Positions 54,268-64,000 of a stretch of DNA of 64,000 nt are shown here, piece after piece (position 1 is the stretch's first letter; each line of letters opens with the position of its first letter). The notes beneath the pieces were generated by a model. It was not told the DNA's origin. It did no database searches and worked only from the letters and a program-made list of their open reading frames with translations. The position numbers and the translations under genes were made by a program. The DNA is from Saccharophagus degradans 2-40 (GTDB lineage: Bacteria; Pseudomonadota; Gammaproteobacteria; Pseudomonadales; Cellvibrionaceae), in contig NC_007912.1 in NCBI RefSeq assembly GCF_000013665.1, positions 4,085,501 through 4,149,500 of the forward strand, read 5' to 3'.

Positions 54268-57200
54268 AGAATGTCTCCTGATATGAGGCAGATATTGGCG
54301 TCGCACCAACAGAAGGGCCAAAGGTTATTCCAATCCACCCCTCCCCCCCCGACGATTTCATACCTTCCCAAGGAGACCAAAAGAGAGAGAACGAAAAATA
54401 TCCAACTCCAAAAGCAGCCGCGTTAAAATCCCCACTCCACGCTCCTGTGCCTAAAGCAAACACTAGCTCCATACCAGCACCATACTCAATGCCATCCCCG
54501 GACCCAGTGAACGTATAGTATTTTCCCACGACCTCTCCATTCTCCAAGAACTTCTGTCCATTAAAACCGTATATCCCTCCGCCCTCAGAAGTGAGCATAT
54601 TAATGGTTGCTGCAGACACATGCGCTCCGCTAGAAAAATTATGTTCTATATCGTAACTCCCATCATAACCATGGCACAAACCCTTACAGTAAGCGCTCTC
54701 CTTTCTTGCTATCCTTCTTTGTGCCTGATCTGACATTTTCTTAATCTGTGCGGTTGTAAACTCATTAAACAAAAACTGAAAAGCAGCCGTCTTAGCACCA
54801 TTAGCAAACTTCCCCCCAGTAAACTTAGAAACAGTGCCACCAACTGCACTTGAAAGCGCCAACCGCTGTATAAACGTACCACCGGGTGAAGCCCCCGTCA
54901 CTCCTTTGGTTATGCCAGCCGATATAAACCCATGTCCAAACTCCCCTCCCTGAAGTTTCGCAAGTACCCCTCCGACACTAGCGTGCGCTGTAATTTGCGC
55001 AGCTACTTGACCACGCGTAAGAGTGTTACCACCAAACTTAACAAGATTAGCATCGTATGGACTGTAAAACGGATCCTCTAAATGAGCAGCTCCGAGATCA
55101 CTAAATACCTTGCCCACTGCATAGAAAGCAGCAGCACTCACCCCAGCTGTAATAGCACCTTTGAGAACATCCCCCCCTGTAGCCCCAGCGCCAGCCGCCC
55201 CTCCAATAGCACCATAAGACGCCATACTCCAAAATTTAGCGCCCCATGGCTGCCAAGCAGTAAGCACCAAGCTAACAATCGTTCCAACATAAGGTTTAGC
55301 ATCATTCCAAGCGTTGCTCCATTCATCACTAATCCAATTGAACCCAGTAGGATCCACTCCGTTCAGAGGGTTATTCATTATATATGAATAACGATTATAC
55401 GACCCCGTATCTGTGGCCGCCTGCACAAACGGATCCGCCTGTAAAAACCTCGCTAACTTGGCATCGTAAATACGCCCATTCATGTGAATAAGGCCCACCT
55501 CATCCAACATTTCATGGCCTGTGTAGCCTTTACTGGTGATGCTATCGTTGTAGTTAAACAGCTCGGTTACCGTTAATACCGGAAGGCCGGCCGATTCTTT
55601 GCGCCGCTCACCCCACGGGTTAAAGCTTAAACTTTGCTCCACAGTTCCATCCGCTAGCGCTATAACATCTAACGAACCTAAGTGATCATTAAATATAAAG
55701 CGATGCACCAAATCATCTAGTTTGGCGTTAGCGGTATCTGTGGTGACGGTTTGTTGGCCACCCGCCACGGTGCGGCGCCACTCAAAGGTGTCGCCTTGTT
55801 TAATACGTTCGATATTACCTAGGTACACCGTGGTTTTGTTTTTACTTGCATCGGCGGTGTTACTATCTATTTGCAAGTAACGCCCCCTATCTGCTCCGTA
55901 GGCAAAGGTAGACGTATGATTACCTTTTGAGATGGTTAGGGGTTTATCGAAGGTGCTATAGGTTAGCGAACGGCCATCACCACTGGTGTTGTTACCATTG
56001 TTATCGTAATAATAGGTCGCACCACCCGCTGTTTTAACTGCATGACGTCGATCGGTGTGGTAGGTATAGCTGCCTACGCCCTCTTTATAGGTAATATTAC
56101 CAATGCTGTTATACCTAACATCTTGCTGCTCGGTGGCCAGCCCCGCACAATTGCTAGCGCTGGTTGTGCCAATATTAGTTTTAACCAAACGGTTTAGACT
56201 GTCGTAGCAAAAGCTTTCTTGCAGGTTGCGGTTTTGCGAATTACTTATTGCACTTTGGTTCTGGCGCGACAATAAGTTACCTAGGTCGTCCCACTTGTAA
56301 CTAATGTGTTGAGTAGTATTGTTGCTTGGCTCCTCACCATAACTAGGAAACCAGTGACCATAATAAGCAACCTGCTTTTGGAGACGGCCTGTAGCGGGAC
56401 TAAAATTAAGCACGCGCGTGTAGGTGTTACCCTGCCCAAGGGTGGCCTTAATAACTTGACCGCGAGCATTGGTATTAACGGTTTGATACAAGGTTTGGTT
56501 GGTTGTTAGATCTGTAGTGGACTCTAAAAAGCCGGTTGTTGTGTAATTATTTTTAACGCCACTGGCTACCGGTACGCCACCATCCGTAATGAGGTTATGC
56601 ATAGCATCGTAGGTAGTATCTACACGGCCCGCCACATCGTATGTTTGGCTGGTAGTAAACACCTCTAGAGGTGTTGTATTGTTATCGTCTGTGTCTATGT
56701 GCTTAGTATTTTTAAACGGCCTACCGTAAAAATCGAACTCGGCATATTCACAGGTTTTTGCGGTTGCGCTTGCACAGGTAGTGTGACTTGCATTTGTGCT
56801 AAGTATTACAGCCGTTGCTTGGCCGTAGGCGTTATCTAACACGGCGCTATTGGTATCTGTTTTACCATCGTAATAATAGGTAGTATGCAGTTCGACATCG
56901 GTCGCATTAGCATCGCGGTAATCGGTCCGCGATGCAATACGCCCAAGCAGGTCGTACCTGTTAACTACTTTTTGGTTTTTACCATCGGTTTGCGAAACAA
57001 GCTCGCCAAATGCATTGTAGGTATAGGTCCAATTACCTTTATCAACATCTTGCATGGCCTTTTTGCGACCTGCATCGTCGTAGTCGATATGGGTATTTAT
57101 CACATCGTTAGCGGCTTCGCCTGTGTGTACATTTGTATCGGTTAACTTACCTTCTGAGTTATACACATAACGAATAAACGCATAACTATTGTTGGTATCG

Positions 57201-60200
57201 TGCGTGTTATCTTCTACTTGTATCAATTCACCAAAGCTATTTTTAGTTTCGCGCTTAGTTTGGCCAGCAGGGTTGCTAGTAATGGTGGACGCACCGTTGT
57301 AAGCAATACTACTTGTTACAAAACCATCGTCGTTATCTGCCGGTGCGGTAATAGAACGGGACCGCCCCAAAATATCGTAGCGAGTGGTCGTCCAATATTG
57401 CGCATAACTAGTAGAAAAATAGGGCGCACTAACCGCGATAACTCTGCCCAAATTGTCGTATTGGGTATCGGTAAATACCCAGCGGTTTTCAAAATCTAAC
57501 GCCGCTTTACGCATTGGCCGGCCAACCCTATCAAAATAGGTGATAGAAGTGGCGCCGTGTTGCTGACTTACGCGCATGGCATATTGAGCATGGGCAGGGC
57601 AGGCGGGGCTTACCTGATTACAGCTTAGGTATTCCGTGGTAACTCTGTTTTGTGCAGTGTTATCTTCTTTGCTTACCTCTCTCCCTAGTAAATCGTAACC
57701 TATTGTAGATACAGCACCACTGACGGATTGGATGCTAGTCGGGCGGCCGAAAGCATCACGCGAGAGTATCTCGCTAATAATTTTACCGTTGTGGTCTTTA
57801 CTTGATACTAAGTAGCGGCCGTTAGCGTCGTAAACACTCTCACTTTTGCGGGTAACAATGCTCTCACCGTCCCAGCCGGTAACTTCTACTATGGTTTTAT
57901 TACCGAAGGCGTCGTAATGGTGCTTGGTTACACGCGCTATAGATTGGTCGCTGGAAATTATTTGCTCTTCATCCAACAAACCATTGGTATAGTAAGTAAA
58001 ACTCACTTCTCGCTCGGTAGTTATTCCATCGCGAACACCCGTGTATTGAGACGCAGCTAGCCTGCCTAACTGCGCATAACTTAGAGATTCACCATGCAGC
58101 GTGATGCCTTCACCATTACCATAGGTGTTTATCGTAACCTTAGATTGAGTGACGGTTTTGATTTGCCCTGCATTGACGATATCTGGATAGTTACCTTCGG
58201 TTATAACTTCTGTGCGGGTAACGTTACCAAAATCGTCGTACTGAGTATCTGTAGTTACCACTGTAAGTGGTAAGGATGTATCTACCGACAAGCCATCGCC
58301 GACACCACTTTCTTCTTCTGCTATATCCGTGCTGCTTGGGTAAACCTTTTCTACGCTAGAGACTAACTGAGGCCGAAAGTAATTTTCATTTACAGATTTA
58401 TCCTCGTAATTATTTTCCGAGAAACTTAGCATTTCACCATCAGGTGCATATACGGTTGTTTGCAAAGGCCGCCCAATAAACGGGAACTGCTGATTATAAA
58501 CGGTAGTAGTGTAAACACCTGTTTGTTTATCAATTGTGCTCAGCGTTTTAAAACCTAAAAAGCCTCTGCCACCGCCCTGCAATTTGGCCTCCGAGTACAA
58601 ATAATCCACTTGACTGGTTGCATCTGGGTTACTTGCAACTGGGGAGGAGCTTTCAACAGATGTAACAATAGGCATCGCGGAATACATATCGTATACAGGT
58701 TTCAGGTATTCAGGATCAGTATGCTCTAAGTCGAAGGGGTTATTAAGCAACCTAAAGAATTCAGAAAAACTTACCTCACGCGAGGTACAGGTTGTCATAG
58801 CTGTTCCGTCATCACTGTAACACGGGTGCGTGTGCTCATTTACTAACTGAGATTTAACTTTTAACCGATCATAATGACGGCTTTTGTTCATCGATTCGTA
58901 ATTAATTGAGGTTACCGAGCCGAAATTATTATCAACTCCAACAATCAGATTTTTTACGCCTGAATTGGCATTAAAAATCACCCCTATAGAGCGCACTGCA
59001 TCCGCTTCGGTGTTATAGGCATTTTTGGATTTGATGATATCTACACCGCCGTCACTATTCGCATCCACAGCCATATAGAGGTCGTAATTTGAGGTGGTAA
59101 TTGGAAGCTTTATAGGCGAAGTAAATGTTTCGGTAGATGGCTGCCAATAAGCAACAAAGAGCCCGGTACTAGCTTGCCAAAAAATATCCGAGTAGCCATC
59201 TTGGTTAAAATCAACCACTTGGAATCGTTCTGGCGCGACCCCCAACTCAGTTGTATTCTTACCAACAGTACCGTTGCTGTTCGGCTTTAAAGATACCCGC
59301 TTAGGTAGAAACGAAGGCTGTATTGGCACTTCAGACCCCAAATCAAACCCGCTACCATTATTTAAATACAGTTTATAGCTATTACTATACGTATAGATAA
59401 TATCCGCTAAACCATCACCATTAAAATCACCGGTGTAGACATGCTTTTTAATATTTGGCTCTTCATTGAGACAGAAGCTATTGCGACAATCCTTCAAGTC
59501 CGACCAAGAATGAAAACTGCCATACCCAGATTCAGTTTTAACGCTTACAGCGATTGTAGTGCTAAATCGTTGAGCACTATTTGTAGTATCTCTTGGGTCG
59601 TCTGGCTCTCTAGGATATTGAGAATTATAGTAACGAACTACATCCACTTGACCATCACCATTGAAATCCCCATAGGCTATGGGCTTAACACCTACTGCAA
59701 TACTCGATTTATTCGTATATATATTGTTATCAGTATCACTACGGGTAGTGCTTTTGCCTCGGATCGCTATACTGGATGTACCCACTAAATCAACTAAACC
59801 ATCAGCATTAACGTCAATAAACGTACCTGAAATAGTGCTAGGCAAACCCGCACTTTCATACCGATCACTTACAACCCAACCTCCATCCTCTTGTGGAACA
59901 GACAAATAAAGCTTCCATCCAGAGTTTTCGTTATATCGAATTGCAACATCTTGACGACCGTCCGCGTTGTAATCCAATACGCCTATCGAATACCCGGTAT
60001 CACCTTCTTCATACCTTTTTGAAGTAATCACATCTGTTTTTCTGAACATGGAACATCCAGCGCCACTTGGTTGCGAGCGCATAACTACTGTCCTAAAGCT
60101 AGGCTCTGCATTCTCATCGCCAAATTGATTATCTAAATCCAACCAGCCGTAAACTAAATCTACACAACCGTCGCCATTTATATCTGCTTGTTTTTGATCC

Positions 60201-61795
60201 ATTAGCAAATTATTAGACGCTCTAGCAATTTCTTTCTCTAGAAAATCACCCTCACTAAACCAATTACTTTTTGTTTTCCAATCAAATTCCAGCGCTGGCA
60301 AACAATTAGCTTCGCTACCTGCACACTCCTGCACCCTCTGCATTCGACTTAGAGTGTTATCAGTTTTAACTTTTAGGTAACTTAGATAGTAATTACGCAA
60401 CACGTCTCCACTATTCTTTACTGTAATTCCTTTCAACCGCTTTGTTGTTGTAATTTTCTGCCCGAGCAAGTGACTAACAATAGGATCGGGACGATTATCG
60501 GAATAATTGAATATTACTTCCGCTTCGCCACCAGCATAAGAAATACTCGTGAGACGATGATTATTGAAATCCGAGCTGTAGTTGTAGTTAATTGCATTCC
60601 CGATATTGTCTTGTACATCTGATAAAGACCAAGACACAATTTTATCGCTTACTTTAACCTTTGAATCGTCAGTATAACCGTAGCGCTTTAGGGATCCATC
60701 TTTAGCTATTACAGTAAAATAATTGGGGTTGCCTATTGCGTCTCCGACAGCTTTTATTTCAATTGCGTAGTTGTCTATCTCTGTTTTATATGTGGAATTA
60801 GCTGCACCATATTCACCATCGACAAGCACAAGTCGCTGGCCATCTAGGCACAGTCGATCCTCCTCATTGAGCTTAATTGGCTTAGCAATCCCATCTTGAT
60901 ATAACGTACTTGCACACCGAGATATTCCGGAACCAGCAGACAAGGACCACCCCAAACCTACTATCCCGTTACCCCCTTGAGAAGAATAAGAAAGTGAAAC
61001 ACTCGGCTGCACACCTGCGACCCCGCTTGGCAAGGCAATGGGAAGGTTATAAGTCGCAGCCCCCGTTTCTGAGACACGAAATTCACCGCCCGTAGAGCCA
61101 GAGAAGGATGAAGGATAAGCAGGAAGAGGATCTTGAACAAAATCGATATTCGTATACGCCCCCCCACCCAATATACTTATTGCAGCAAATTCTGGGTTTT
61201 CGTTAGGCACAATGATATCGAGATAACCATCCCCATTAACATCTTTGAGCGAGATATCTGCTCCACCATTTTTAATTAAACGAGATAAATCAGTTGGGTA
61301 GGCTACCATCGGCGATGTCGGGTCTGCGCCGTCATACAGTAATGCTCCTGAATCACTTACTCCAGGTAAAAGCAGGTCTGATTTGCTATCCCCATTGAAA
61401 TCCGCAACAAAATATCCGTCACCGGCTTTAAGCAGTACCAAACCAAAGTTTACAATTTGCTCTTCAGTTAAAGCTGGAGACACCTCCTCAAAGGTGGTAG
61501 AGAAGCCCCACTGAAGCTCTGTAGACGTTCCACCTCCGGTATGGTAAACAGTCACATTTTCGCTAGTTGTAGCTAATTTATAGCTACTTTGAGGCGGAAT
61601 AATAAGTGGAATAGATATATCTGAATAAATTAGTACAAATTGCGGTTTAGCATGAAAGTAATAATCATTTTTGCCATCATAATTTATATCGCCCATGTAA
61701 ATATCGTATTTACTTGTATTAAATTCGATCGCCTGAGTAGCGCCTGAAAATGCTATCAAGCAGAAGAACACGACATAAATTATCCGATTAAACAT
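54254..61795 (-). CDS. SpvB/RHS-repeat protein, 2513 residues, possible polymorphic toxin
   Basis: A very large secreted protein with a signal peptide (MFNRIIYVVFFCLIAFSGATQA). Residues about 25-220 carry FG-GAP/VCBS motifs (DINYDGKNDYYF, DFNGDSKSDLLLPG, DVNGDGYLDIIVP). An SpvB/TcC-type domain follows (VSLSYSSQGGNGIVGLGWSL). More DxNxDGxxD repeats lie at about 540-980. Many YD/RHS repeats (YDNLGRVI, YDLLGRIASRTDYRD) run through about 1200-2080. The RHS core closes near residue 2150 with FLQADPFVQ and NPLNGVDPTGF. The remaining 360 residues have a Gly/Ala-rich hydrophobic stretch, AFQFLFNE and a unique tip with several tryptophans. GGAG precedes the ATG. RHS shells typically encase a C-terminal toxin. 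I cannot identify a catalytic motif in this tip. Confidence 0.85.
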   Translation of the reverse strand: MFNRIIYVVFFCLIAFSGATQAIEFNTSKYDIYMGDINYDGKNDYYFHAKPQFVLIYSDISIPLIIPPQSSYKLATTSENVTVYHTGGGTSTELQWGFSTTFEEVSPALTEEQIVNFGLVLLKAGDGYFVADFNGDSKSDLLLPGVSDSGALLYDGADPTSPMVAYPTDLSRLIKNGGADISLKDVNGDGYLDIIVPNENPEFAAISILGGGAYTNIDFVQDPLPAYPSSFSGSTGGEFRVSETGAATYNLPIALPSGVAGVQPSVSLSYSSQGGNGIVGLGWSLSAGSGISRCASTLYQDGIAKPIKLNEEDRLCLDGQRLVLVDGEYGAANSTYKTEIDNYAIEIKAVGDAIGNPNYFTVIAKDGSLKRYGYTDDSKVKVSDKIVSWSLSDVQDNIGNAINYNYSSDFNNHRLTSISYAGGEAEVIFNYSDNRPDPIVSHLLGQKITTTKRLKGITVKNSGDVLRNYYLSYLKVKTDNTLSRMQRVQECAGSEANCLPALEFDWKTKSNWFSEGDFLEKEIARASNNLLMDQKQADINGDGCVDLVYGWLDLDNQFGDENAEPSFRTVVMRSQPSGAGCSMFRKTDVITSKRYEEGDTGYSIGVLDYNADGRQDVAIRYNENSGWKLYLSVPQEDGGWVVSDRYESAGLPSTISGTFIDVNADGLVDLVGTSSIAIRGKSTTRSDTDNNIYTNKSSIAVGVKPIAYGDFNGDGQVDVVRYYNSQYPREPDDPRDTTNSAQRFSTTIAVSVKTESGYGSFHSWSDLKDCRNSFCLNEEPNIKKHVYTGDFNGDGLADIIYTYSNSYKLYLNNGSGFDLGSEVPIQPSFLPKRVSLKPNSNGTVGKNTTELGVAPERFQVVDFNQDGYSDIFWQASTGLFVAYWQPSTETFTSPIKLPITTSNYDLYMAVDANSDGGVDIIKSKNAYNTEADAVRSIGVIFNANSGVKNLIVGVDNNFGSVTSINYESMNKSRHYDRLKVKSQLVNEHTHPCYSDDGTAMTTCTSREVSFSEFFRLLNNPFDLEHTDPEYLKPVYDMYSAMPIVTSVESSSPVASNPDATSQVDYLYSEAKLQGGGRGFLGFKTLSTIDKQTGVYTTTVYNQQFPFIGRPLQTTVYAPDGEMLSFSENNYEDKSVNENYFRPQLVSSVEKVYPSSTDIAEEESGVGDGLSVDTSLPLTVVTTDTQYDDFGNVTRTEVITEGNYPDIVNAGQIKTVTQSKVTINTYGNGEGITLHGESLSYAQLGRLAASQYTGVRDGITTEREVSFTYYTNGLLDEEQIISSDQSIARVTKHHYDAFGNKTIVEVTGWDGESIVTRKSESVYDANGRYLVSSKDHNGKIISEILSRDAFGRPTSIQSVSGAVSTIGYDLLGREVSKEDNTAQNRVTTEYLSCNQVSPACPAHAQYAMRVSQQHGATSITYFDRVGRPMRKAALDFENRWVFTDTQYDNLGRVIAVSAPYFSTSYAQYWTTTRYDILGRSRSITAPADNDDGFVTSSIAYNGASTITSNPAGQTKRETKNSFGELIQVEDNTHDTNNSYAFIRYVYNSEGKLTDTNVHTGEAANDVINTHIDYDDAGRKKAMQDVDKGNWTYTYNAFGELVSQTDGKNQKVVNRYDLLGRIASRTDYRDANATDVELHTTYYYDGKTDTNSAVLDNAYGQATAVILSTNASHTTCASATAKTCEYAEFDFYGRPFKNTKHIDTDDNNTTPLEVFTTSQTYDVAGRVDTTYDAMHNLITDGGVPVASGVKNNYTTTGFLESTTDLTTNQTLYQTVNTNARGQVIKATLGQGNTYTRVLNFSPATGRLQKQVAYYGHWFPSYGEEPSNNTTQHISYKWDDLGNLLSRQNQSAISNSQNRNLQESFCYDSLNRLVKTNIGTTSASNCAGLATEQQDVRYNSIGNITYKEGVGSYTYHTDRRHAVKTAGGATYYYDNNGNNTSGDGRSLTYSTFDKPLTISKGNHTSTFAYGADRGRYLQIDSNTADASKNKTTVYLGNIERIKQGDTFEWRRTVAGGQQTVTTDTANAKLDDLVHRFIFNDHLGSLDVIALADGTVEQSLSFNPWGERRKESAGLPVLTVTELFNYNDSITSKGYTGHEMLDEVGLIHMNGRIYDAKLARFLQADPFVQAATDTGSYNRYSYIMNNPLNGVDPTGFNWISDEWSNAWNDAKPYVGTIVSLVLTAWQPWGAKFWSMASYGAIGGAAGAGATGGDVLKGAITAGVSAAAFYAVGKVFSDLGAAHLEDPFYSPYDANLVKFGGNTLTRGQVAAQITAHASVGGVLAKLQGGEFGHGFISAGITKGVTGASPGGTFIQRLALSSAVGGTVSKFTGGKFANGAKTAAFQFLFNEFTTAQIKKMSDQAQRRIARKESAYCKGLCHGYDGSYDIEHNFSSGAHVSAATINMLTSEGGGIYGFNGQKFLENGEVVGKYYTFTGSGDGIEYGAGMELVFALGTGAWSGDFNAAAFGVGYFSFSLFWSPWEGMKSSGGEGWIGITFGPSVGATPISASYQETFYVEQ

Positions 61796-61967
61796 TCAAA
61801 TCTCCATTGAGAATATCTTGATAAAAATAACGAAAACTAATAGCACTAAAAATTATTAATGCAGTGGAACTACCACAAGGGAGCATACGACGAAATACCA
61901 AGCTAGCAGCTGATTCAATTTAGCGAGCAACAAATCACACTAAATTAACAGATAAAATAAGGGGGAC

Positions 61968-61977
61968 GGGGGGGGGG
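61968..61977. repeat. Homopolymer run G10 upstream of the RHS gene
   Basis: Ten consecutive G about 170 bases before the RHS start codon, a potential slipped-strand site in its promoter region. Confidence 0.9.
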
Positions 61978-62212
61978 TACAAACTTCCCTATCAAGCTCT
62001 CCCTACTAGCCTTGCCAAACAAAACTCAATTAACCACATAATCTCGCTGCCAATCATTTGATTCTTCTTGGCGCAAGCAACAGTCCTTCTGGACCCGCGC
62101 GCAACTTTAAATAATCTAACACCAAACTTCTAGAAGTTTTTATTAATACCAGCAACTTAATGAAACTTAAACACGAAGAAGCAATAATAAAGCATTAGAG
62201 TAACACAACCTT

Positions 62213-62222
62213 CCCCCCCCCC
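62213..62222. repeat. Homopolymer run C10
   Basis: Ten consecutive C in the gap between RHS and prmC, about 420 bases before the RHS start and 147 bases after the prmC stop. Confidence 0.9.
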
Positions 62223-62368
62223 TTAAGTGCCAACCACAAGTGCCTGACACAAAAAAATACTTACAACCAAAGGCGCCAAGAGGTAATAAAACGGCCACAC
62301 CAAATTAAAAACCAATCTGTAAGCAACAATTTTCAGCAACGTGCTTCTGAAAAACACACAAGAAAAAA

Positions 62369-63235
62369 CTACCCCACAACCCCCAACGTAACCCTATCAT
62401 TCCCCCCATTATCCTTCTCACTCCTCACCCCCACATAACCGTTTTTCTCAAAAACACCCCGCACAGCCTCCGCCTGCTGCCAGCCATGCTCTACACATAA
62501 AAAACCGTTTGGTAACAAGTGTTGTTTTGCGTGCTCGGCTATATGCTGAATATCGGCTAGCCCTTGGTTGGGGGCAACTAAGGCGGTTAGGGGTTCGAAG
62601 CGAACGTCGCCTTGTTTTAAGTGGGGGTCTTGTTCGTCTATATAGGGTGGGTTGCTTACAATTACATGAAACTTTTGCAAAGTTATTGCGCTAAACCAAT
62701 CGCTGTGTAAAACCGTTACGTTTTTAAATCCGAGGGCTGCGCGATTTTTTTCTGCTAGCTCTACCGCCTGCGGCATTTTATCTACGGCGGTAATGTTTGC
62801 GGTGGGCAATTCAGAGGCGAGGGCTAATGCTATTGCACCAGTGCCTGTGCCTAAATCTAAAATACGAATATGCTCTTGCGGATTTTTTTGCTGTAGCGTT
62901 TGCGCAAGCTCTAGCGCTACTTCTACCAGTATTTCGGTATCGCCGCGCGGAATTAATGTTGCGGGGCTTACTTGTAACGGTAAGCTCCAAAATTCTTTTT
63001 CACCAGTTAGGTACGCAATAGGCGTGCCCTGCTGGCGCTGCGAGACCAGCTGGTTAAATTGTTGAAGTTGATCTGGGGAAGGGATTTTATCGCTCCAGGT
63101 GTATAGCCAGGTGCGATTTTTTTGCATTACAAATGCAAGCAGGACTTCTGCATCCAAGCGCGAGCTATCACTAATATCACTTAACAATAGCTGCGCTTGC
63201 TGCAAACATGCTTTTATGGTGATGGGGTTATTCAC
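62369..63235 (-). CDS. prmC: Release factor N5-glutamine methyltransferase
   Basis: A 288-residue S-adenosylmethionine-dependent methyltransferase that methylates the Gln of the GGQ motif of release factors. The N-terminal substrate-binding bundle is followed by [15 protein letters not shown], the SAM-binding [18 protein letters not shown], and the catalytic VSNPPYIDE that binds the target glutamine. It overlaps the end of prfA by eight bases, so it is co-expressed with its substrate, the standard prfA-prmC arrangement. Confidence 0.95.
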   Translation of the reverse strand: MNNPITIKACLQQAQLLLSDISDSSRLDAEVLLAFVMQKNRTWLYTWSDKIPSPDQLQQFNQLVSQRQQGTPIAYLTGEKEFWSLPLQVSPATLIPRGDTEILVEVALELAQTLQQKNPQEHIRILDLGTGTGAIALALASELPTANITAVDKMPQAVELAEKNRAALGFKNVTVLHSDWFSAITLQKFHVIVSNPPYIDEQDPHLKQGDVRFEPLTALVAPNQGLADIQHIAEHAKQHLLPNGFLCVEHGWQQAEAVRGVFEKNGYVGVRSEKDNGGNDRVTLGVVG

Positions 63236-64000
63236 TTAATGCGGCGAGCTGATCTGCTTGATACTCGTTTACCAACGGCTGAATAACATCACCCAATGCG
63301 CCTTGCATCACTTCGTCTAATTTGTATAACGTTAAATTAATACGGTGATCGGTAACGCGCCCCTGCGGGAAATTGTAGGTGCGAATACGCTCGGAGCGGT
63401 CGCCACTACCAACTAAACTTTTACGCGCACTCGCTTGCTCGGCGGCAGCTTTTTCTTCTTGCGCCATACTTAAACGCGACGCCAATAACGACATAGCCTT
63501 GGCGCGGTTTTTATGCTGCGAGCGCTCATCCTGGCATTCCACCACCACACCTGTAGGTATGTGCGTTAAACGTATTGCTGAGTCCGTTTTGTTAACGTGC
63601 TGACCACCCGCACCACTTGCGCGGAAGGTGTCTATGCGCAAATCGGCTTTATTGATATTCACTTCCGCCATTTCATCGGCTTCGGGCATTACCGCTACAG
63701 TACAAGCAGACGTATGAATACGGCCCTGCGATTCCGTTTCGGGAACACGCTGTACTCGGTGCGCACCAGATTCAAATTTTAATTCTGAATATACGCCTTG
63801 GCCCACTACGCGAGTAATAATCTCTTTATAGCCGCCGTGCTCACCTTGGTTTTCGCTGATTATCTCAACCTTCCAACCTTTAGATTCAGCATAACGCGAA
63901 TACATGCGGAACAAATCGCCAGAAAAAATCGCAGCCTCATCACCACCGGTACCGGCGCGAATTTCCAAGAATACGTTTTTGCCATCGTTCGGGTCTTTGG
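63228..64000 (-). CDS. prfA: Peptide chain release factor 1, N-terminus cut by the window edge
   Basis: The frame is open to position 64000, so about the first third of the protein lies outside. The visible part begins [25 protein letters not shown]. It includes the peptidyl-transferase-centre motif [20 protein letters not shown], whose Gln is methylated by PrmC, and [22 protein letters not shown]1 releases completed proteins at UAA and UAG codons. The internal ATG at 63968 is not the start. It precedes prmC with an eight-base overlap. Confidence 0.95.
   Translation of the reverse strand, partial: KDPNDGKNVFLEIRAGTGGDEAAIFSGDLFRMYSRYAESKGWKVEIISENQGEHGGYKEIITRVVGQGVYSELKFESGAHRVQRVPETESQGRIHTSACTVAVMPEADEMAEVNINKADLRIDTFRASGAGGQHVNKTDSAIRLTHIPTGVVVECQDERSQHKNRAKAMSLLASRLSMAQEEKAAAEQASARKSLVGSGDRSERIRTYNFPQGRVTDHRINLTLYKLDEVMQGALGDVIQPLVNEYQADQLAALSE

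Larger units (their letters stand above)
61796..62368. other. AT-rich gene-free region with two ten-base homopolymer runs
   Basis: No gene visible between the RHS gene and prmC. It holds G10 at 61968-61977, C10 at 62213-62222 and, at 62238-62250, AAGTGCCTGACAC, a sequence of the type carried by REP-transposase-associated repeats. The promoter of the RHS gene must lie here. The G10 run is about 170 bases upstream of its start, near enough to influence transcription. Confidence 0.6.

Overview
The window is a chromosomal segment of a marine gammaproteobacterium of the Cellvibrionaceae type, most likely Saccharophagus degradans. The evidence is: secreted modular GH5 cellulases and a beta-helix protein with polyserine linkers and CBM6 modules; a sodium-type PomAB stator; a giant cadherin-like repeat protein; and ordinary gammaproteobacterial housekeeping blocks. 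The lengths and architectures of the two cellulases (630 and 638 residues) match my memory of Cel5H and Cel5G of strain 2-40. No database was searched.

Layout. 1-2667: end of a glucosyl-3-phosphoglycerate synthase-like gene and a GH13 glycoside phosphorylase (glucosylglycerate metabolism). 2758-6840: CHASE/PAS histidine kinase, single-domain response regulator, and receiver-kinase hybrid. 6908-8523 (minus): SMP-30 lactonase and HNH endonuclease. 9310-11720 (minus): pomA-pomB-pilZ, a flagellar stator operon with a c-di-GMP-binding-type protein. 12006-15597 (plus): xseB-ispA, hisI-hisE and tatABC. 15648-19684: YceI / membrane protein / GlcG-like operon, divergent LysR regulator and a DODA-type dioxygenase.

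19763-39689 (minus) is one probable five-gene operon. In order of transcription it encodes a GAF-HlyD fusion, a PqqD/M50 site-2-type protease fused to HlyD, an RND-type adaptor, a giant cell-surface protein of about 4465 residues, and a PAS-GGDEF cyclase whose start codon overlaps the giant gene's stop. The giant protein has a LEPRLLFS N-terminal motif, a DUF4347-like domain, a PA14 domain, about 28 cadherin-like domains (21 of them in a perfectly phased 306-bp array) and a C-terminal membrane anchor. No ABC ATPase or TolC is present, so this looks like an uncharacterised export/anchoring/release system.

40326-47129 (plus) holds cel5H, a beta-helix/CBM6 gene and cel5G. Both cellulases carry a similar three-stem leader RNA whose helices are maintained by compensatory changes. 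47399-54267 is accessory DNA: a gene broken at two poly-G tracts, a tandem family of nine small secreted proteins, a REP-type transposase with one in-frame stop, and its associated GTGCCTGTC repeats. 54254-61795 is a 2513-residue SpvB/RHS protein overlapped by a small membrane-protein gene (possible toxin/immunity arrangement). The window ends in prmC and prfA.
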